A stretch of 64,000 bases of DNA from Przewalskia tangutica (Eukaryota; Streptophyta; Magnoliopsida; Solanales; Solanaceae). A program made the translations under genes and the position numbers. Of the stretch, positions 22,516-33,969 are shown one piece after another; the first letter of the stretch is position 1, and each line of letters starts with the position of its first letter. Where the stretch lies: positions 56,955,789-57,019,788 of the forward strand of contig CM056728.1 of assembly GCA_029844215.1 (NCBI GenBank), in the 5' to 3' direction. The notes beneath the pieces were generated by a model. The model did no database searches, was not told the DNA's origin, and worked only from the letters and a program-made list of their open reading frames with translations.

Positions 22516-24180
22516 GGTACTTTCATTTTATGTCAAAGTCCGGGTTTTAACCCTAAAGTACTACGTACGTTAAATTCCTTTTTAAAGAGATCCATTCCTT
22601 TTATAAAAGTCACCCGATACCCGTAGTATAAAATAGAGTGACTCACATTTTTAGGTAAACCAAAACACTTTCCTTTTCAACCACATTCTTTTCCCTAAGG
22701 TACCAGTTTGCCTAATTTTAATTACTCAAGTCTCTTTATTTTAGAAAAGTTTCATAGTTCAATGTCTTAATCTCTTTTAAAACAATTGAGTAACATATGC
22801 CATATATGTGAGCAGTTTATTCTTGTTTATAACCATCTTATTAAAGCAGCCATGATCTAGAAAATGTAATATCATTTTGTCTCATCTTAGCTTCTATGCA
22901 GATGGAGGTTTCTACTGGTTTTAATATAATACTTCATTATTCAATACATTTTCCTTTATTAGCGCTGCAGTGGTTTGTTCGATACTTATTCTGATTTCCG
23001 AAATCAGTAAAACATTATTCCTTTTAAAAACCAAGTACTCATTACTCACGAATGAGGTTTCACACAAAATTCATATTAATTCAATTTAAGTTAAGTCACT
23101 TATCTTTTAAGATCAAGTCTCTTAACTTCTAAAATCAGTAAACCATTTTCTTTACCTCTCTTTAAGACGTTATACCTAACTCCCCATAAAGCTAGTATAA
23201 CTCTTTTTAAAACCTTTTAAAACCAAGTGTTACTCTTCTTTCAAAAATGGTTTCTTAACTCTTTTGACATACTTCAAGATTCTTATTATTCAGGCTTAAG
23301 TCAAAAGACATTGCCGTACAACTACATTCAGTTAACACACGTACGTCTACCGTACTATATATATATTCCTTTAAAATATCATGCTCAAGAGTATAGGAAG
23401 AATCACATACCTCGCGACGATTTATCGACTATAAGCAAAACGCTCCACGGCTATAACCCGGCTAGCCTTGTCCACCTTCTAAGTAGCACATGCTACTTGC
23501 AGAACATTCAACCAATAAAGGTTATCAGTCTACTGTAAATACAGTCCTATGTAAGTACAGTTTAAACTTCTATCTTAATATTCTTCTGATGTGATTTCAG
23601 TTCAAGTCTATTCTGTAATATCCTTCTATTACAGTTCAATACTCTTCTATGAATCTTATATTCATTTTAATACAACTACAGTATGTAATTCCCAATTACA
23701 ATAGAAGGACAGTAGTATTTACCTCGATGTGCCCAAAATTATCCAAGTTTAATGTCGCTCCTGAGCAACGTTTAGTTCCTACTCCGAGTGCTCCAATCCG
23801 CTCCAAACAACCCTTAGAAGTTCTACGCAACTTCCACTTAACACTTCAACCGACTATGAAGGTTTTCCTTAGGGTTTCGTTTTTGTGACTGAGGGAAAGT
23901 ATAATAGTATTTCCGTCAGACGTATAGAGGTGACTTTGGAAAGTACTATAAGGTATTTGGGCTATGGTATTTGGGAATTATAAAATTACTTGGAGTTTAT
24001 TTATACACCACAAAGGGGGATATTATATGAAAATAACAAGGCAAGGGGGGTTGCCTCGGCTAGGCTCACAGGGGAGGGGTTTGGCCAAGTTTTCTCGAGG
24101 TTGGACGAGAACCACAAGAAGGAGGGGAGGATTTCAAGACTTGGAACAATTTTTGGATGAAGAAGTTCATCACTAAGGGG

Positions 24181-24188
24181 TATTTATA
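24181..24188 (-). promoter_or_regulatory. LTR promoter TATA box (A 3' LTR)
   Basis: TATTTATA on plus, TATAAATA on minus, followed by CCCC. A CCAAT motif lies at 24206-24210 inside GGCCAACCAATGGCC. The distance to the LTR start at 24587 is about 400 bases, as in the other LTRs. Confidence 0.65.
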
Positions 24189-24587
24189 GGTCAAGCAATG
24201 GCCAACCAATGGCCAAGATCCATCAAGTGTTAGGCAAGTGTAGGGCTAGGATTAAGCCAAGTGCACCTTATCCATCTACCACACCAACTTGCACAAATAT
24301 CCTACCAACTCCCGGCCCCTTTCGTCCATGCCGCCCAAGCGTGCTCCAATTAGAGGGTGACAAGTGTCGCCTCGTTGGTCCAAAATGTTTCGTCTCTCGG
24401 AAAAATCCGCATAAAAATTATAAATGACATAGCCGAATTTTCCTTCGCAAGTTTAGCAAAACGTTTCGTCGAAAAACGACTCTTTCCGGCACTTGTGCAC
24501 AAATTTCGAACCTATGCCTACTTTAAGGCTTAAATTTTTTTATACGTACGCCCTCACGTACATACTCTGGAAATACGGGGCATAACA

Positions 24588-24622
24588 TTCTCCCCTCCTT
24601 AGAAACATTCGTCCCGAATGTT
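24588..24622 (-). other. Polypurine tract and adjoining dyad of A
   Basis: TTCTCCCCTCCTTAG follows the LTR end; AACATTCG (24604-24611) and CGAATGTT (24615-24622) flank TCC. Identical to the arrangement in E, H and C. Confidence 0.88.
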
Positions 24623-25400
24623 CCTTCTCAAGACGGATAAAGATAAAGTTCTTCTTAACTTAAACAAGTTTCCAATGCCACACATGGCCACAAAATAACA
24701 CACGTTCTCTTCCTTACTCGTCGTGCCGCTTCTCGAACACTTGAACTCTTCTAGTATCGCACCACACTTGATCATCGCTTGATTTCCAAAACTTTGGAGT
24801 CACCACCTCCAAACTTGGTCATCTTACTAGCCTCAATCTTCCTTAAGGCCATTCCCGGCCTTCACGATCCGCTTCTGGTCGAACACATCCACGAACTCAT
24901 ACGATGGTCATCTAAACTTGGGCCTAGCACCCTCGTGACCCTACCACCTAGCGGGACCACCCAGAGCTGACCCCACCTCGAAACAGGCCGCGGGTTGGCC
25001 CGCAACATGGCCCCAACCCGACCCACTTAACGCATCAAGCTCTTGTTCCCCGATCCGGAACAATCTTACCTATACAGGTCATGAAAGCTACCACTTCCAT
25101 TTTACACTACCCAAGGAAAATTTTCCCACAATTACTCCACGTATACTTATACATTCTGACAAAGATCACCCGCGAGCTCTTGTACTCAAGACGGCCTTAC
25201 ATCTAAGGTCTCAACTGTAATATTCTAAGGTTCATCATTTTCTCACTTTGAGCCTACCCTTTTCACTAACTGTTCTAAATCACATTTTAGCACAAAGCTA
25301 TCCGAACATAACACTTAACACATTATCATAACATCAATACATACAAGTCTCTAGAGGGTTAAGGATATACCTGAAAATAGGCGGTTCAGAGGACCGCTAA
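24623..25400 (-). other. Noncoding segment in place of pol (A)
   Basis: Homologous to the E segment, including 'CCAAACTTGGTCATCTTACT', 'AAACTTGGGCCTAGCACCC' and 'CTCTAGAGGG' near the gag end. No pol motif is seen. It is about 200 bases shorter than in E. Confidence 0.7.
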
Positions 25401-25513
25401 AACTGGGGACTTCCACCGCGACCTCTAGTGGCGGTAGGTGTGTGTACATCCCGCCTAGCTATGGAAGGTGAAGAACCGCAATCGATCTAGTAATCTGTCT
25501 TTGTCCACCGATC

Positions 25514-26601
25514 TTACCCACAGTCGGACGATCTCGTCAAATGGCCCTGTCGGCCGCAAGTATAGCAATCTCCCAAACCAGTACGACATTCCCCTCTATG
25601 GGCTTTACCACAATGGTCACACTGAGATACGGGTGGCCTCATCCGGCGAGCACTTCTACTCCCCTGAAAATCTGAAACCTGGGAGCCCTGACCTGCTCCT
25701 GAATATTCCAAACGTCCCGACGACGGTGGGGGACCACTTGGTACTGGCGGAGGCGCATAACTGGCCTGCTGCTGAGGCGGTCCGCCTCGAAAGTCATCAA
25801 AGGACCCTGCTGTTCTGGCCCTCTTCTGCTGATCTCGGTCATTCCGTCGATTTCTCCGCTCCTCACATCCAAGTGCATAAGCCTGCATGCGGGCAATGTC
25901 GTGCGGTGAAGAGCTACACGAACAACTCTGCTAGGTAATCATCGAGCCACAGAACATATCGGTGCACTCGATCCTCCATACTAGCTACTAACGCGGGGGC
26001 GTGTCGAGCGATGAGTCGAACTCCACATTGTACTCCGAACCGTGCGCGGATTACGCAACACCAAAAATCTGTCGGCCCGAGCCCTCCTCATCTGTGGAGG
26101 CAAGAAATGTGCAAGAAATGCCTCTGAGAACTCGTCCCATATAGCTGGAAGTGCATTCTCTCCCCGGGACAGCTCCCACGAATCAAACCAGTCGACTGCG
26201 GTATCACGCAGCCGATGCGAACCTAGGACCACCGACTCGGTCTCCGATGCCTTGATCACTCTCATGATCCGCTGTAACTGTCGGATGAACTCCTGCGGAT
26301 CATCCTCAGGCCTCGACCCATAAAACTCTGGCGGCCTACAACTCAGAAAATCCCGTAGCCTCGAACTATCTGATCTAGGGTGAACCACTGGTGCTACTGG
26401 AACTGCTGCGTCCAGCCTATCCTCAAGTCTGGCCACAACCCTGGCCATTAACTGGGCCCACTCTTTGTAACTCATCTCCTCTGCTCCAGACTGTGGGACT
26501 GGAGGCTCAGGTACTGTGGTCTCTGTAGAGACTGCCGCTGCTCTACTTGCGGCTCCTCTGCTTGCCCTTGCCGCCGGTGGGGTTGCCTTTACGCGAGGCA
26601 T
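25514..26601 (-). pseudogene. gag of element A, best preserved in the window
   Basis: Gypsy gag polyprotein read leftwards from the methionine at 26601. The first frame (26601 to about 26035) has an Ala/Arg-rich N-terminus, then HPRSDSSRLRDFLSCRPPEF, EDDPQEFIRQLQRI and WFDSWELSRG, the core of the Retrotrans_gag domain. It leaves frame near 26035, where E has CTCCCGAACC and A has CTCCGAACC, one C fewer. The last 124-codon frame (25888-25514) carries CDHCGKAHRGEC and the zinc knuckle CYTCGRQGHL. If the single-base break is a sequencing error the gag frame is open over most of its length. The methionine at 26601 is chosen because E, B, C and D have the same MP(P/R) start at equivalent sites. Confidence 0.85.
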
Positions 26602-26791
26602 AATCGGTAAAACGAAGTATGTCGGAGAGGTCCACTTATCACCTGCGGCTACATGGCACGATCTCGTAATGAGAAGAAATGGAAACCAATCCTAAATGTC
26701 CTGCGACCTCACGATTATAGATGTGGTGCACAACACATCGATAATCAAGACTCTACTAACGCGGTCTGTAGACACTTTCAGAGGACTAATC

Positions 26792-26806
26792 GCTCGATAC
26801 CACTTT
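26792..26806 (-). other. Primer-binding site of A
   Basis: GCTCGATACCACTTT on plus, directly before the LTR; tRNA-iMet-type on minus. Same one-base variant as in E, B and C. Confidence 0.85.
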
Positions 26807-27514
26807 TGTCACGACCGAACCGGGCGTGATCGTGCCTTACCCCGGGCACCCTAGTGATACAACATCAGAGAAAAACCAGCGGAAATAAAAACTTAAACAT
26901 ACAGTGTAGATATGGATCAAGATAAAAGAAAATAGGCCAACCAAAACGGTTGCCTTCCAACATATATATATATATAGACATTTGAACAGTTACAATCCTT
27001 ACACCGCACAACAAAGGTTACTGGACCTCTAAGATTTTTACAACAACTATGACGGGACGGGGCCCGCCATACCACAGATGTACAAGAACCTCTGCACTCG
27101 GGTAACATACCAAAGATAAGCCTCAGAACTGAGCTTCAATACGCTGAAAGGTGATCCTAAAGCGGGGATCGACGGCCGATGTACCTCACTGCGGCATGAA
27201 CGCAGCCCCGAAGGAGGTCGATAACAGTACCAAGTATGTGAAGCGTAAAATCGTAAATGAAATCATAGTAGTCTATATAAAGCGAGAGACATGTATGATA
27301 ACCAAACTACGATGCACCACATATAACAAATATATCAAGTCGTGGACTCACGCCTCCAAATCATCACTCGTGCGTGGAATTCCTTCCTCACCGCCGTGAT
27401 CATGATAGAACAACACCAAGGAGTATATATATGAACACCAGGTCCCACCTGTGTCAATAAAACCGTACGGGGCAAGTATAACTACCAGATCCGACCGTAC
27501 CAATAATACTGTAC

Positions 27515-27890
27515 AACCATATCATGAAGCTGACACGTGGCAAGTGCACTAGCCTCCACCAGATCCACCTGCGTCACGTAGCTGACGGGGGCAAGTAAAC
27601 AGGCTACGCACCCGATCACAACCGTAAGTCACGGCTCCATCCAAACACCGACTCGCGAAGGCGACACGTGGCAAGTACACTAGCCTCGCAGATCCACTGC
27701 GTCACGTAGGCGGCGGGGCAGTGAATCGAATCGGCCAGGCACGATCACAACCGTAAGTCACGATACTTCGCGCGAAGGCGACACGTGGCAAGTGCAATAA
27801 CGCTACCAGATCCACTGCGTCCACGTGGCGGCGGGGCAAGTAAACAGCATGCAACCGATCACAACCGTAAGTCACGATCTTCGCCATAAC
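27515..27890 (-). repeat. Minisatellite with CACGTGGC boxes (A 5' LTR)
   Basis: Partner of 21866-22210. Here the first unit reads GCTGACACGTGGC where the other LTR reads GGCGACCGCGTGGC, and CCACCTGCGTCACGTAG where the other reads CCACTGCGTCACGTGG. These differences cluster at CTG/CCG and affect whether a G-box is present. Confidence 0.85.
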
Positions 27891-28077
27891 CGTAATGGTC
27901 ACATGTCCACGAATCCATCAACGGTGTGGACATGCCCGTGTAACAATGCTAATGGAAGTATACGGTGGAATCTCCGTCACCGCCGTGCGTCCAAGTAAGT
28001 TCTCAACAAGTCAATGACCTCCATGAGACGCGGTAGTATAGAAACACAATTCTTGCACAACAAAGACTATCACCATA

Positions 28078-28168
28078 AGCATAGGCAAGTTACACAACAC
28101 CAAACATAGGCAAGTTACACAACAACAAGCATATGCAAGTTACACAACAACACGCATAGGCAAGTTAT
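28078..28168 (-). repeat. Short tandem repeat (A 5' LTR)
   Basis: Four units of CATAGGCAAGTTACACAACA type, as at 22416-22515; one unit has CATATGC. Confidence 0.8.
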
Positions 28169-29850
28169 ACATAACTCAAGGTACTTTCATTTTATGTCAA
28201 AGTCCGGGTTTTAACCCTAAAGTACTACGTACGTTAAATTCCTTTTTAAAGAGATCCATTCCTTTTATAAAAGTCACCCGATACCCGTAGTATAAAATAG
28301 AGTGACTCACATTTTTAGGTAAACCAAAACACTTTCCTTTTCGACCACATTCTTTTCCCTAAGGTTCCAGTTTGCCTAATTTCAATTACTCAAGTCTCTT
28401 TATTTTAGAAAAGTTTCATAGTTCAATGTCTTAATCTCTTTTAAAACAATTGAGTAACATATGCCATATATGTGAGCAGTTTATTCTTGTTTATAACTAT
28501 CTTATTAAAGCAGCCATGATCTAGAAAATGTAATATCATTTTGTCTCGTCTTAGCTTCTATGCAGATGGAGGTTTCTACAGGTTTTAATATAATACTTCA
28601 TTATTCAATACATTTTCCTTTATTAGCGCTGCAGTGGTTTGTTCGATACTTATTCTGATTTCCGAAATCAGTAAAAACATTATTCCTTTTAAAAACCAAG
28701 TACTCATTACTCACGAATGAGGTTTCACACAAAATTCATATTAATTCAATTTAAGTTAAGTCTCTTATCTTTTAAGATCAAGTCTCTTAACTTCTAAAAT
28801 CAGTAAACCATTTTCTTTACCTCTCTTTAAGACGTTATACCTAACTCCCCATAAAGCTAGTATAACTCTTTTTAAAACCTTTTAAAACCAAGTGTTACTC
28901 TTCTTTCAAAAATGGTTTCTTAACTCTTTTGACATACTTCAAGATTCTTATTATTCAGGCTTAAGTCAAAAGACATTGCCGTACAACTACGTTCAGTTAA
29001 CACACGTACGTCTACCGTACTATATATATATTCCTTTAAAATATCATGCTCAAGAGTATATGAAGAATCACATACCTCGCGACGATTTATCGACTATAAG
29101 CAAAACGCTCCACGGCTATAACCCGGCTAGCCTTGTCCACCTTCTAAGTAGCACATGCTACTTGCAGAACATTCAACCAATAAAGGTTATCAGTCTACTG
29201 TAAATACAGTCCTATGTAAGTACAGTTTAAACTTCTATCTTAATATTCTTCTGATGTGATTTCAGTTCAAGTCTATTCTGTAATATCCTTCTATTACAGT
29301 TCAATACTCTTCTATGAATCTTATATTCATTTTAATACAACTACAGTATGTAATTCCCAATTACAATAGATGGACAGTAGTATTTACCTCGATGAGCCCA
29401 AAATTATCCAAGTTTAATGTCGCTCCTGAGCAACGTTTAGCTCCAACTCCGAGTGCTCCAATCCGCTCCAAACAACCCTTAGAAGTTCTACACAACTTCT
29501 ACTTAACACTTCAACCGACTATGAAGGTTTTCCTTAGGGTTTCGTTTTTGTGACTGAGGGAAAGTATAATAGTATTTCCGGGCTCTACGTATAGAGGTGA
29601 CTTTGGAAAGTACTATAAGGTATATGGGCTAAGGTATTTGGGCATTATAACAATACTTGGAGAGTATTTCTACACCACAAAGGGGGATATTATATGAAAA
29701 TAACAAGGCAAGGGGTTTGCCTCGGCTAGGCTCACAGGGGAGGGTTTCGGCCAGGTTTTCTCGAGGTTGGACGAGAACCACAAGAAGGGGAGGATTTCAA
29801 GACTTGGAACAATTTTTGGATGAAGAAGTTCATCACTAAGGGGGGGGGGG

Positions 29851-29858
29851 TATTTATA
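29851..29858 (-). promoter_or_regulatory. LTR promoter TATA box (A 5' LTR)
   Basis: TATTTATA preceded by G10 on plus, so TATAAATA followed by C10 on minus. This is the active-position promoter of A, since it lies in the 5' LTR. A CCAAT motif lies within 30 bases upstream. Confidence 0.65.
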
Positions 29859-30265
29859 GGTCAAGCAATGGCCAACCATTGGCCAAGATCCATCCAAGTG
29901 TTAGGCAAGTGTAGGGCTAGGATTAAGCCAAGTGCACCTTATCCATCTACCACACCAACTTGCACAAATATCCTACCAACTCCCCTTGACCCCTTTCTTC
30001 CATGCCGCCCAAAACGTGCTCCAATTAGAGGGTGACAAGTGTCGCCCTCTCGTTGGTCCAAAATGTTTCGTCTCTCGGAAAAATCCGCAAAAATTATAAA
30101 TGACATAGCCGGAATTTTCCCTTCGCAAGTTTAGCAAAACGTTTCGTCGAAAAATGACTCTTTCCGGCACTTGTGCACAAATTTTGAACCTATGCCTACT
30201 TTAAGGCTTAAATTTTTTTATACGTACGCCCTCACGTACATACTCTGGAAATACGGGGCATAACA

Positions 30266-30785
30266 CCATCTCATGGACTCGGTGTCGGATCGTATGGAAT
30301 ACATTCCCGGCCCATCTCATGGACTCGGTATAGAATCATGTGGAATACATTCCCGGTTCATCCCATGAACTCGGTATCGTGTGAAATACATTCCCGGTTC
30401 ATCCCATGAACTCGGTATCGTGTGAAATACATTCCCGGTTCATCCCATGAACGCGGTGTCGTGTGAAATACATTCCCGGTTCATCCCATGAACGCGGTGT
30501 CGAGTGAAATACATTCCCGGTTCATCCCATGAACGCGGTGTCGAGTGGAATACATTACCGGTTCATCCCGTGAGCAGCGGTGTCGAGTGGAATACATTCG
30601 GTTCATCCCGTGAGCAGCGGTGTCGAGTGGAATACATTCCCGGTTCATCCCATGAACGCGGTGTCGAGTGAAATACATTCCCGGTTCATCCCTTGAACGC
30701 GATGTCGAGTGGAATACATTCCCGGTTCATCCTATGAACGTGGTGTCGAGTGAAATACATTTCGGTCCATCCCATGGACGCGATA
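30266..30785 (-). repeat. Minisatellite, 41-42-base unit, in E 5' LTR
   Basis: About a dozen units, partner of 15612-16095. The array begins with CCATC, which is also the right target duplication of A; A integrated at the first unit. Two units read CGTGAGCAGCGG where others read ATGAACGCGG. Confidence 0.9.
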
Positions 30786-31312
30786 TAGAATCGACCATAA
30801 CATTTAAACGCTCTTTTAAGACAGATTAAGATAATACCATGCTTTCCTTTTAAATCAACTAAGGCAATATTATGCCCTCCTTTTTAAACCAAAACACTTT
30901 CCTTTTTAAAGTCAAGTAACAACATTCTTTTCCAAAAGTTCAAGTTGCCTAATTTCAAATACTCAAGTCTTTTAGTTTCGAAAGATTCCATAGTTCATAG
31001 TCTTAATCAAATAACGTAATTTTTTTTAAAACAATTGAATAACGTATGCCTTATGTGTGAGTAGGTTATTCTTGTTTATAACAATCTTATTAAAGCAGCC
31101 ATGATCTAGGAAATGTAATACAATTTTGTCTTATCTTAGCTTCTATGCAGATGAAGGTTTCTACTGGTTTTAATATAATTTAATTATTGTCAATACATTT
31201 TCCTTTATTAACGCTGCAGTGGTTTGTTCGATACTTGTTCTCATTTCCGAAAATCAATATAACATTCTTCCTTTTAAAACCCAATTACCCATTTCTCATT
31301 AAAACGGTTTCA
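30271..31312 (-). mobile_element. Element E 5' LTR, second part, truncated
   Basis: Continues from 21142 after removal of A and follows the 3' LTR of E to about the equivalent of 16610. Beyond 31260 it diverges (CCCAATTACCCATTTCTCATT for CCAAGTACTCATTACTCACG, each given only in part) and stops near 31312. About 1.5 kb of LTR, including promoter and terminus, is missing. Confidence 0.75.
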
Positions 31313-31586
31313 GGGAGATGGGAGTTCCAGTCAGTCGAGGCCACTTTTGCCTCAATGCACCCAGTGTGGTAGGTTCCATTCTGGGGTGTGTCGCGCCGGT
31401 ACGGGTTCTTGTTTTTCTCGTGGTCGTCTAGGCCATATGTTAAGAGAGTGTCCTTATAGAGGTGGCACTGGTGGGACAACACAGTCTACTGGATCAGTTG
31501 CGGGTTCTTCGCCTTCAATAGCTAGGCAGGATGTTCATGCACCGGCAGGCCGTGGCAGAGGTCGTGGTGGAAGTTCCCAGTTTTAG
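31313..31586 (+). pseudogene. gag nucleocapsid fragment of element F (plus)
   Basis: A plus-strand frame reads through CTQCGRFHSGVC and then a zinc knuckle CFSRGRLGHMLREC, in which the second cysteine of the usual CxxC is arginine, followed by a Gly/Arg/Ser-rich tail ending in a stop at 31584-31586. This is the C-terminal part of a gypsy gag. The left end is cut at the junction with the minus-strand LTR of E. The sequence after the stop looks like a frameshifted continuation (SGPSTRLY) that soon ends. Confidence 0.8.
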
Positions 31587-31904
31587 CGGTCCTTCGACCC
31601 GCCTATATGATTTCAGGTATATCTTTGACCCTTTAGAGACTTGTATGCATGATAAGGTTGTTATAAGTTTAAGTGTCATGAATAGATAATATTGAGACTA
31701 TGTATATATGCTAGAAGGGGTTGGAAGTACGAAAAGATAATCCTTTTTGGGCTTATGATGGATGGATATGTGTGTGCTAGGTATTAGGGCCATATGTGGC
31801 ATAATTAGGTTTCATTAAGTGTAGTTTTATGAGACTATGCCGAGAAATGTTAGATTGAGCTCCGAAAGAACATTCGAGGACAACTTTTTCTAAGGGGGGA
31901 AGAA
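31587..31904 (+). mobile_element. 3' internal region and PPT of element F
   Basis: Only about 300 bases separate gag from the PPT, so pol is deleted here too. It resembles 6060-6400 (GGTTGGAAGTACGA, GGCCATATGTGGCATA versus GGCCATGTGTGGCATA). It ends GAACATTCGAGGACAACTTT and TCTAAGGGGGGAAGAA, a PPT at 31889-31904. Confidence 0.75.
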
Positions 31905-32095
31905 TGTTACACCCCGTATTTCCAGGACATGTTTATAAGAACGTACGTATGAACTAAAAAATGATAAGATTTGAGACTAGTAAAAATTTATCGGAATTAC
32001 GGAAATGTCGGGAAACGAATTTTTTTGCGACGAATGGGAGGGTGACACGTGTCACCTCTTGATTGGTCTTGGTCGAAATTGACCATGGACTTAAT
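31905..32095 (+). mobile_element. Element F 3' LTR, first 191 bases
   Basis: Starts TGTTACACCCCG after the PPT. It is cut at 32096 by LTR G; TTAAT (32091-32095) is the expected left duplication. It diverges from LTR P beyond the first 20 bases, so F and P are different subfamilies. Confidence 0.8.
32041..32056 (+). promoter_or_regulatory. Perfect 16-base U3 palindrome (F)
   Basis: GGTGACACGTGTCACC is its own reverse complement and contains a G-box. It sits at the U3 position of the related palindromes in P, E, A, H and C. Confidence 0.65.
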
Positions 32096-33969
32096 TGTCA
32101 CGACCCGACCCCGGGCCCGCGACTGGTGCCCTACCTGGGCACCCTTCCAGGTATACATCAGAGATAATCAGCGGAACATACATGAAACTAAAAAAATAAA
32201 TCAACAAGGATAAAATCAACAGGTTAGCCGATAAGGCTACCTCTTCAATAAGTAAATACATACACGAAGCAGTTGCCTCCTTTCCTTTTACAAACTGACC
32301 CACAATATGTGACTACAGACCTCTAAGAGTTTTAACATAACAACTGTGGCGGGACAGGGCCCGCCATACCACGAATATACATGAATCTACAACCTCGGGA
32401 AAACCGTACCAAGAGATAAGCCTCGGAGCAAATGGAGCTTTTTCCCAAAATCAACCGAGATCCTAAGAGCAAGGATCACCAACAGGTACCTAAAACTGCG
32501 GGCATGAACGCGGCCAGAAGAAGTCGATAACAACAGTGCAGAATATGGAGCGAAATAACGTCTGATGTGAGATCATAAGCGTACAAAGAATGACAGGACA
32601 AGTATAAAAAGTACATACGGATCTGTAGTGTCATTACCACATGAACTTAATCGTACCTTATTATCTTTTCCCATTTTCAATAAAAGTTATAGTCACATTC
32701 TTACGCATGATTAGGAAAAATCATTAAGTTCATTACCATATAACTTACTTATCTTTCATAACATAATCCGGCCGCTTTGGGAGGCGCGTATACTACGACC
32801 CAATGCGGGGCGCGATCAAATCACACAAATATCAAAGCGTGCGTGGAATCCCCATCATCGCCGACCGCTATAAGTGTAAAATATAACCATGTGACGCGCG
32901 CGTGGCATCCCACCTCACCGGCGTACATACACAACACATATATATATCTCGCCGCCCTTGGAATCCCACATCGCCGAAGCGGTAGTAGGTGTAACATATA
33001 ACCATGTGTCGCGCCCGTGGCATCCCACCTCACTGTCGGCGTACACATATACAACACATATATATATAACGCTCGCATGCGTAGGAATCCTCATCGTATA
33101 AGCGTGGCTATAACGTGCCCTCGGCGTCCTCATCGTGAGTGCAGTCTTCGTGGGAGCTAGCCCATGGAGTAATAATATAACATGCCCCCGGAATCCCTCA
33201 TCGTGGGTACATGTCTTCATGGGAGCTAGCCCATGGAGTAATAATATAACATGGTCGCATGCCCCGGAATCCCACATCGTATAAGCATGGCCATGGAGTA
33301 ATAAAGCGCGGGCATCTAACCGCGTCACGGCTGCATGCCGGCATCCTCATCGTATAAGCATGGCCAAGATCAATCATAATGGAAGCATACGGTGGAATCC
33401 CCGTCACTGCCGATGCGTCAATAAAATGTCCGGCATCTAACGCGTCACGGTCACGTGCCGGAATCCCACATCGTATAAGCGTGTCGGATCAATCATAATG
33501 GAAGCATACGTGGGATCCTACATCACTATCGACGCGTCAAGTAAACTTATAACAAGACGGTGACCTCATTGAGAGTCACGACAACGTAACATATAATACT
33601 TGCACTTAAAGCTATCACAAGCAAACACAGGCAAGTTCATTAAACCTTTAGACTTCCATTTTTATAAACTCATGGCACTTCCGTTTCTCACATAAAAATC
33701 CGGGAATTTAACCCCAAGTACTACGCACCTCTACTCCTTTAGAAAAACTCTTTTTCAAATAAAACTTCCAAGATACTAACAACCGTAGTATCAAGTCGTA
33801 TCTACCTTCAAGACAAGTCACAATACCTTTTTAGAAATACATTTACCGGCTTCTAAATCAAGTGACTTCTTTCTTAAAAACATTAAGCAATTGGTACCTT
33901 AAAAACAGTTTGCCCTTCTTTATTTCAAATCATTTCTTTGCTTACATTACTGAAGAAAACCATTCTTTT
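32096..33969 (-). mobile_element. LTR G, partial (minus)
   Basis: Starts TGTCACGACCCGACC and follows the family LTR (GGTGCC/GGCACC hairpin, GGCGGG...CCCGCC hairpin, the GAACGCGG hairpin) into a variable tandem region. It is cut by LTR H at 33970. The remainder would lie beyond H and C, outside the window. Confidence 0.8.
32770..33545 (-). repeat. Variable tandem-repeat slot of LTR G
   Basis: Irregular repeats of GTGGCATCCCACCTCAC, 'CATGTGACGCG', 'CCCATGGAGTAATAATATAAC' and 'CATCGTATAAGC(A/G)TGGC', units of roughly 60-120 bases, two to five copies each. It occupies the same relative position as the minisatellites of X, E, A and D. Confidence 0.7.

Larger units (their letters stand above)
21143..24587 (-). 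mobile_element. Element A 3' LTR
   Basis: TGTCACGACC to GGGGCATAACA, 3445 bases. It contains a G-box-rich minisatellite (21866-22210), a short-unit repeat (22416-22515) and a TATA box at 24181-24188. The right end abuts the PPT. The open frame at 23227-23538 is antisense and recurs at 28892-29203 only because the LTR is duplicated. Confidence 0.92.
21143..30265 (-). mobile_element. Element A, complete gag-only gypsy element (minus)
   Basis: Both LTRs are complete (21143-24587, 3445 bases; 26807-30265, 3459 bases) and the target duplication CCATC is present at 21138-21142 and 30266-30270. The internal region is only 2.2 kb: PPT, noncoding segment, gag, PBS. AT-rich parts of the two LTRs are almost identical (for example 23227-23538 and 28892-29203), so insertion is recent. 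No pol domain is present. The element would depend on another element for RT and integrase. Confidence 0.92.
26807..30265 (-). mobile_element. Element A 5' LTR
   Basis: TGTCACGACC to GGGGCATAACA, 3459 bases, flanked by the PBS on the left and CCATC on the right. It has minisatellites at 27515-27890 and 28078-28168 and a TATA box at 29851-29858 preceded on plus by a run of ten G. AT-rich parts match the 3' LTR nearly base for base. Confidence 0.92.
14980..31312 (-). mobile_element. Element E, gag-only gypsy element (minus), split by element A
   Basis: Order on the plus strand: LTR 14980-18106, PPT, 1-kb noncoding segment, gag remnant 19150-20314, PBS 20502-20516, then the second LTR 20517-21142, interrupted by element A (21143-30265) and resumed at 30271. 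The second LTR is truncated near 31312, where it abuts plus-strand gag sequence of F. Excluding A, the internal region is 2.4 kb and lacks protease, RT, RNase H and integrase. This is a nonautonomous, TR-GAG-like architecture. Confidence 0.85.

Noticed and set aside
23227..23538. Conserved 103-codon frame, repeated at 28892-29203
   Set aside because: It is antisense to element A and appears twice only because both LTRs carry it. Related frames at 38991 and 62598 are the same LTR sequence in C.
6409..32095. P and F as the two LTRs of one plus-strand element interrupted by E
   Set aside because: Beyond the first 20 bases the two LTRs differ too much to be a pair, and the 3' internal regions (6060-6400 and 31640-31900) are related but not near identical.
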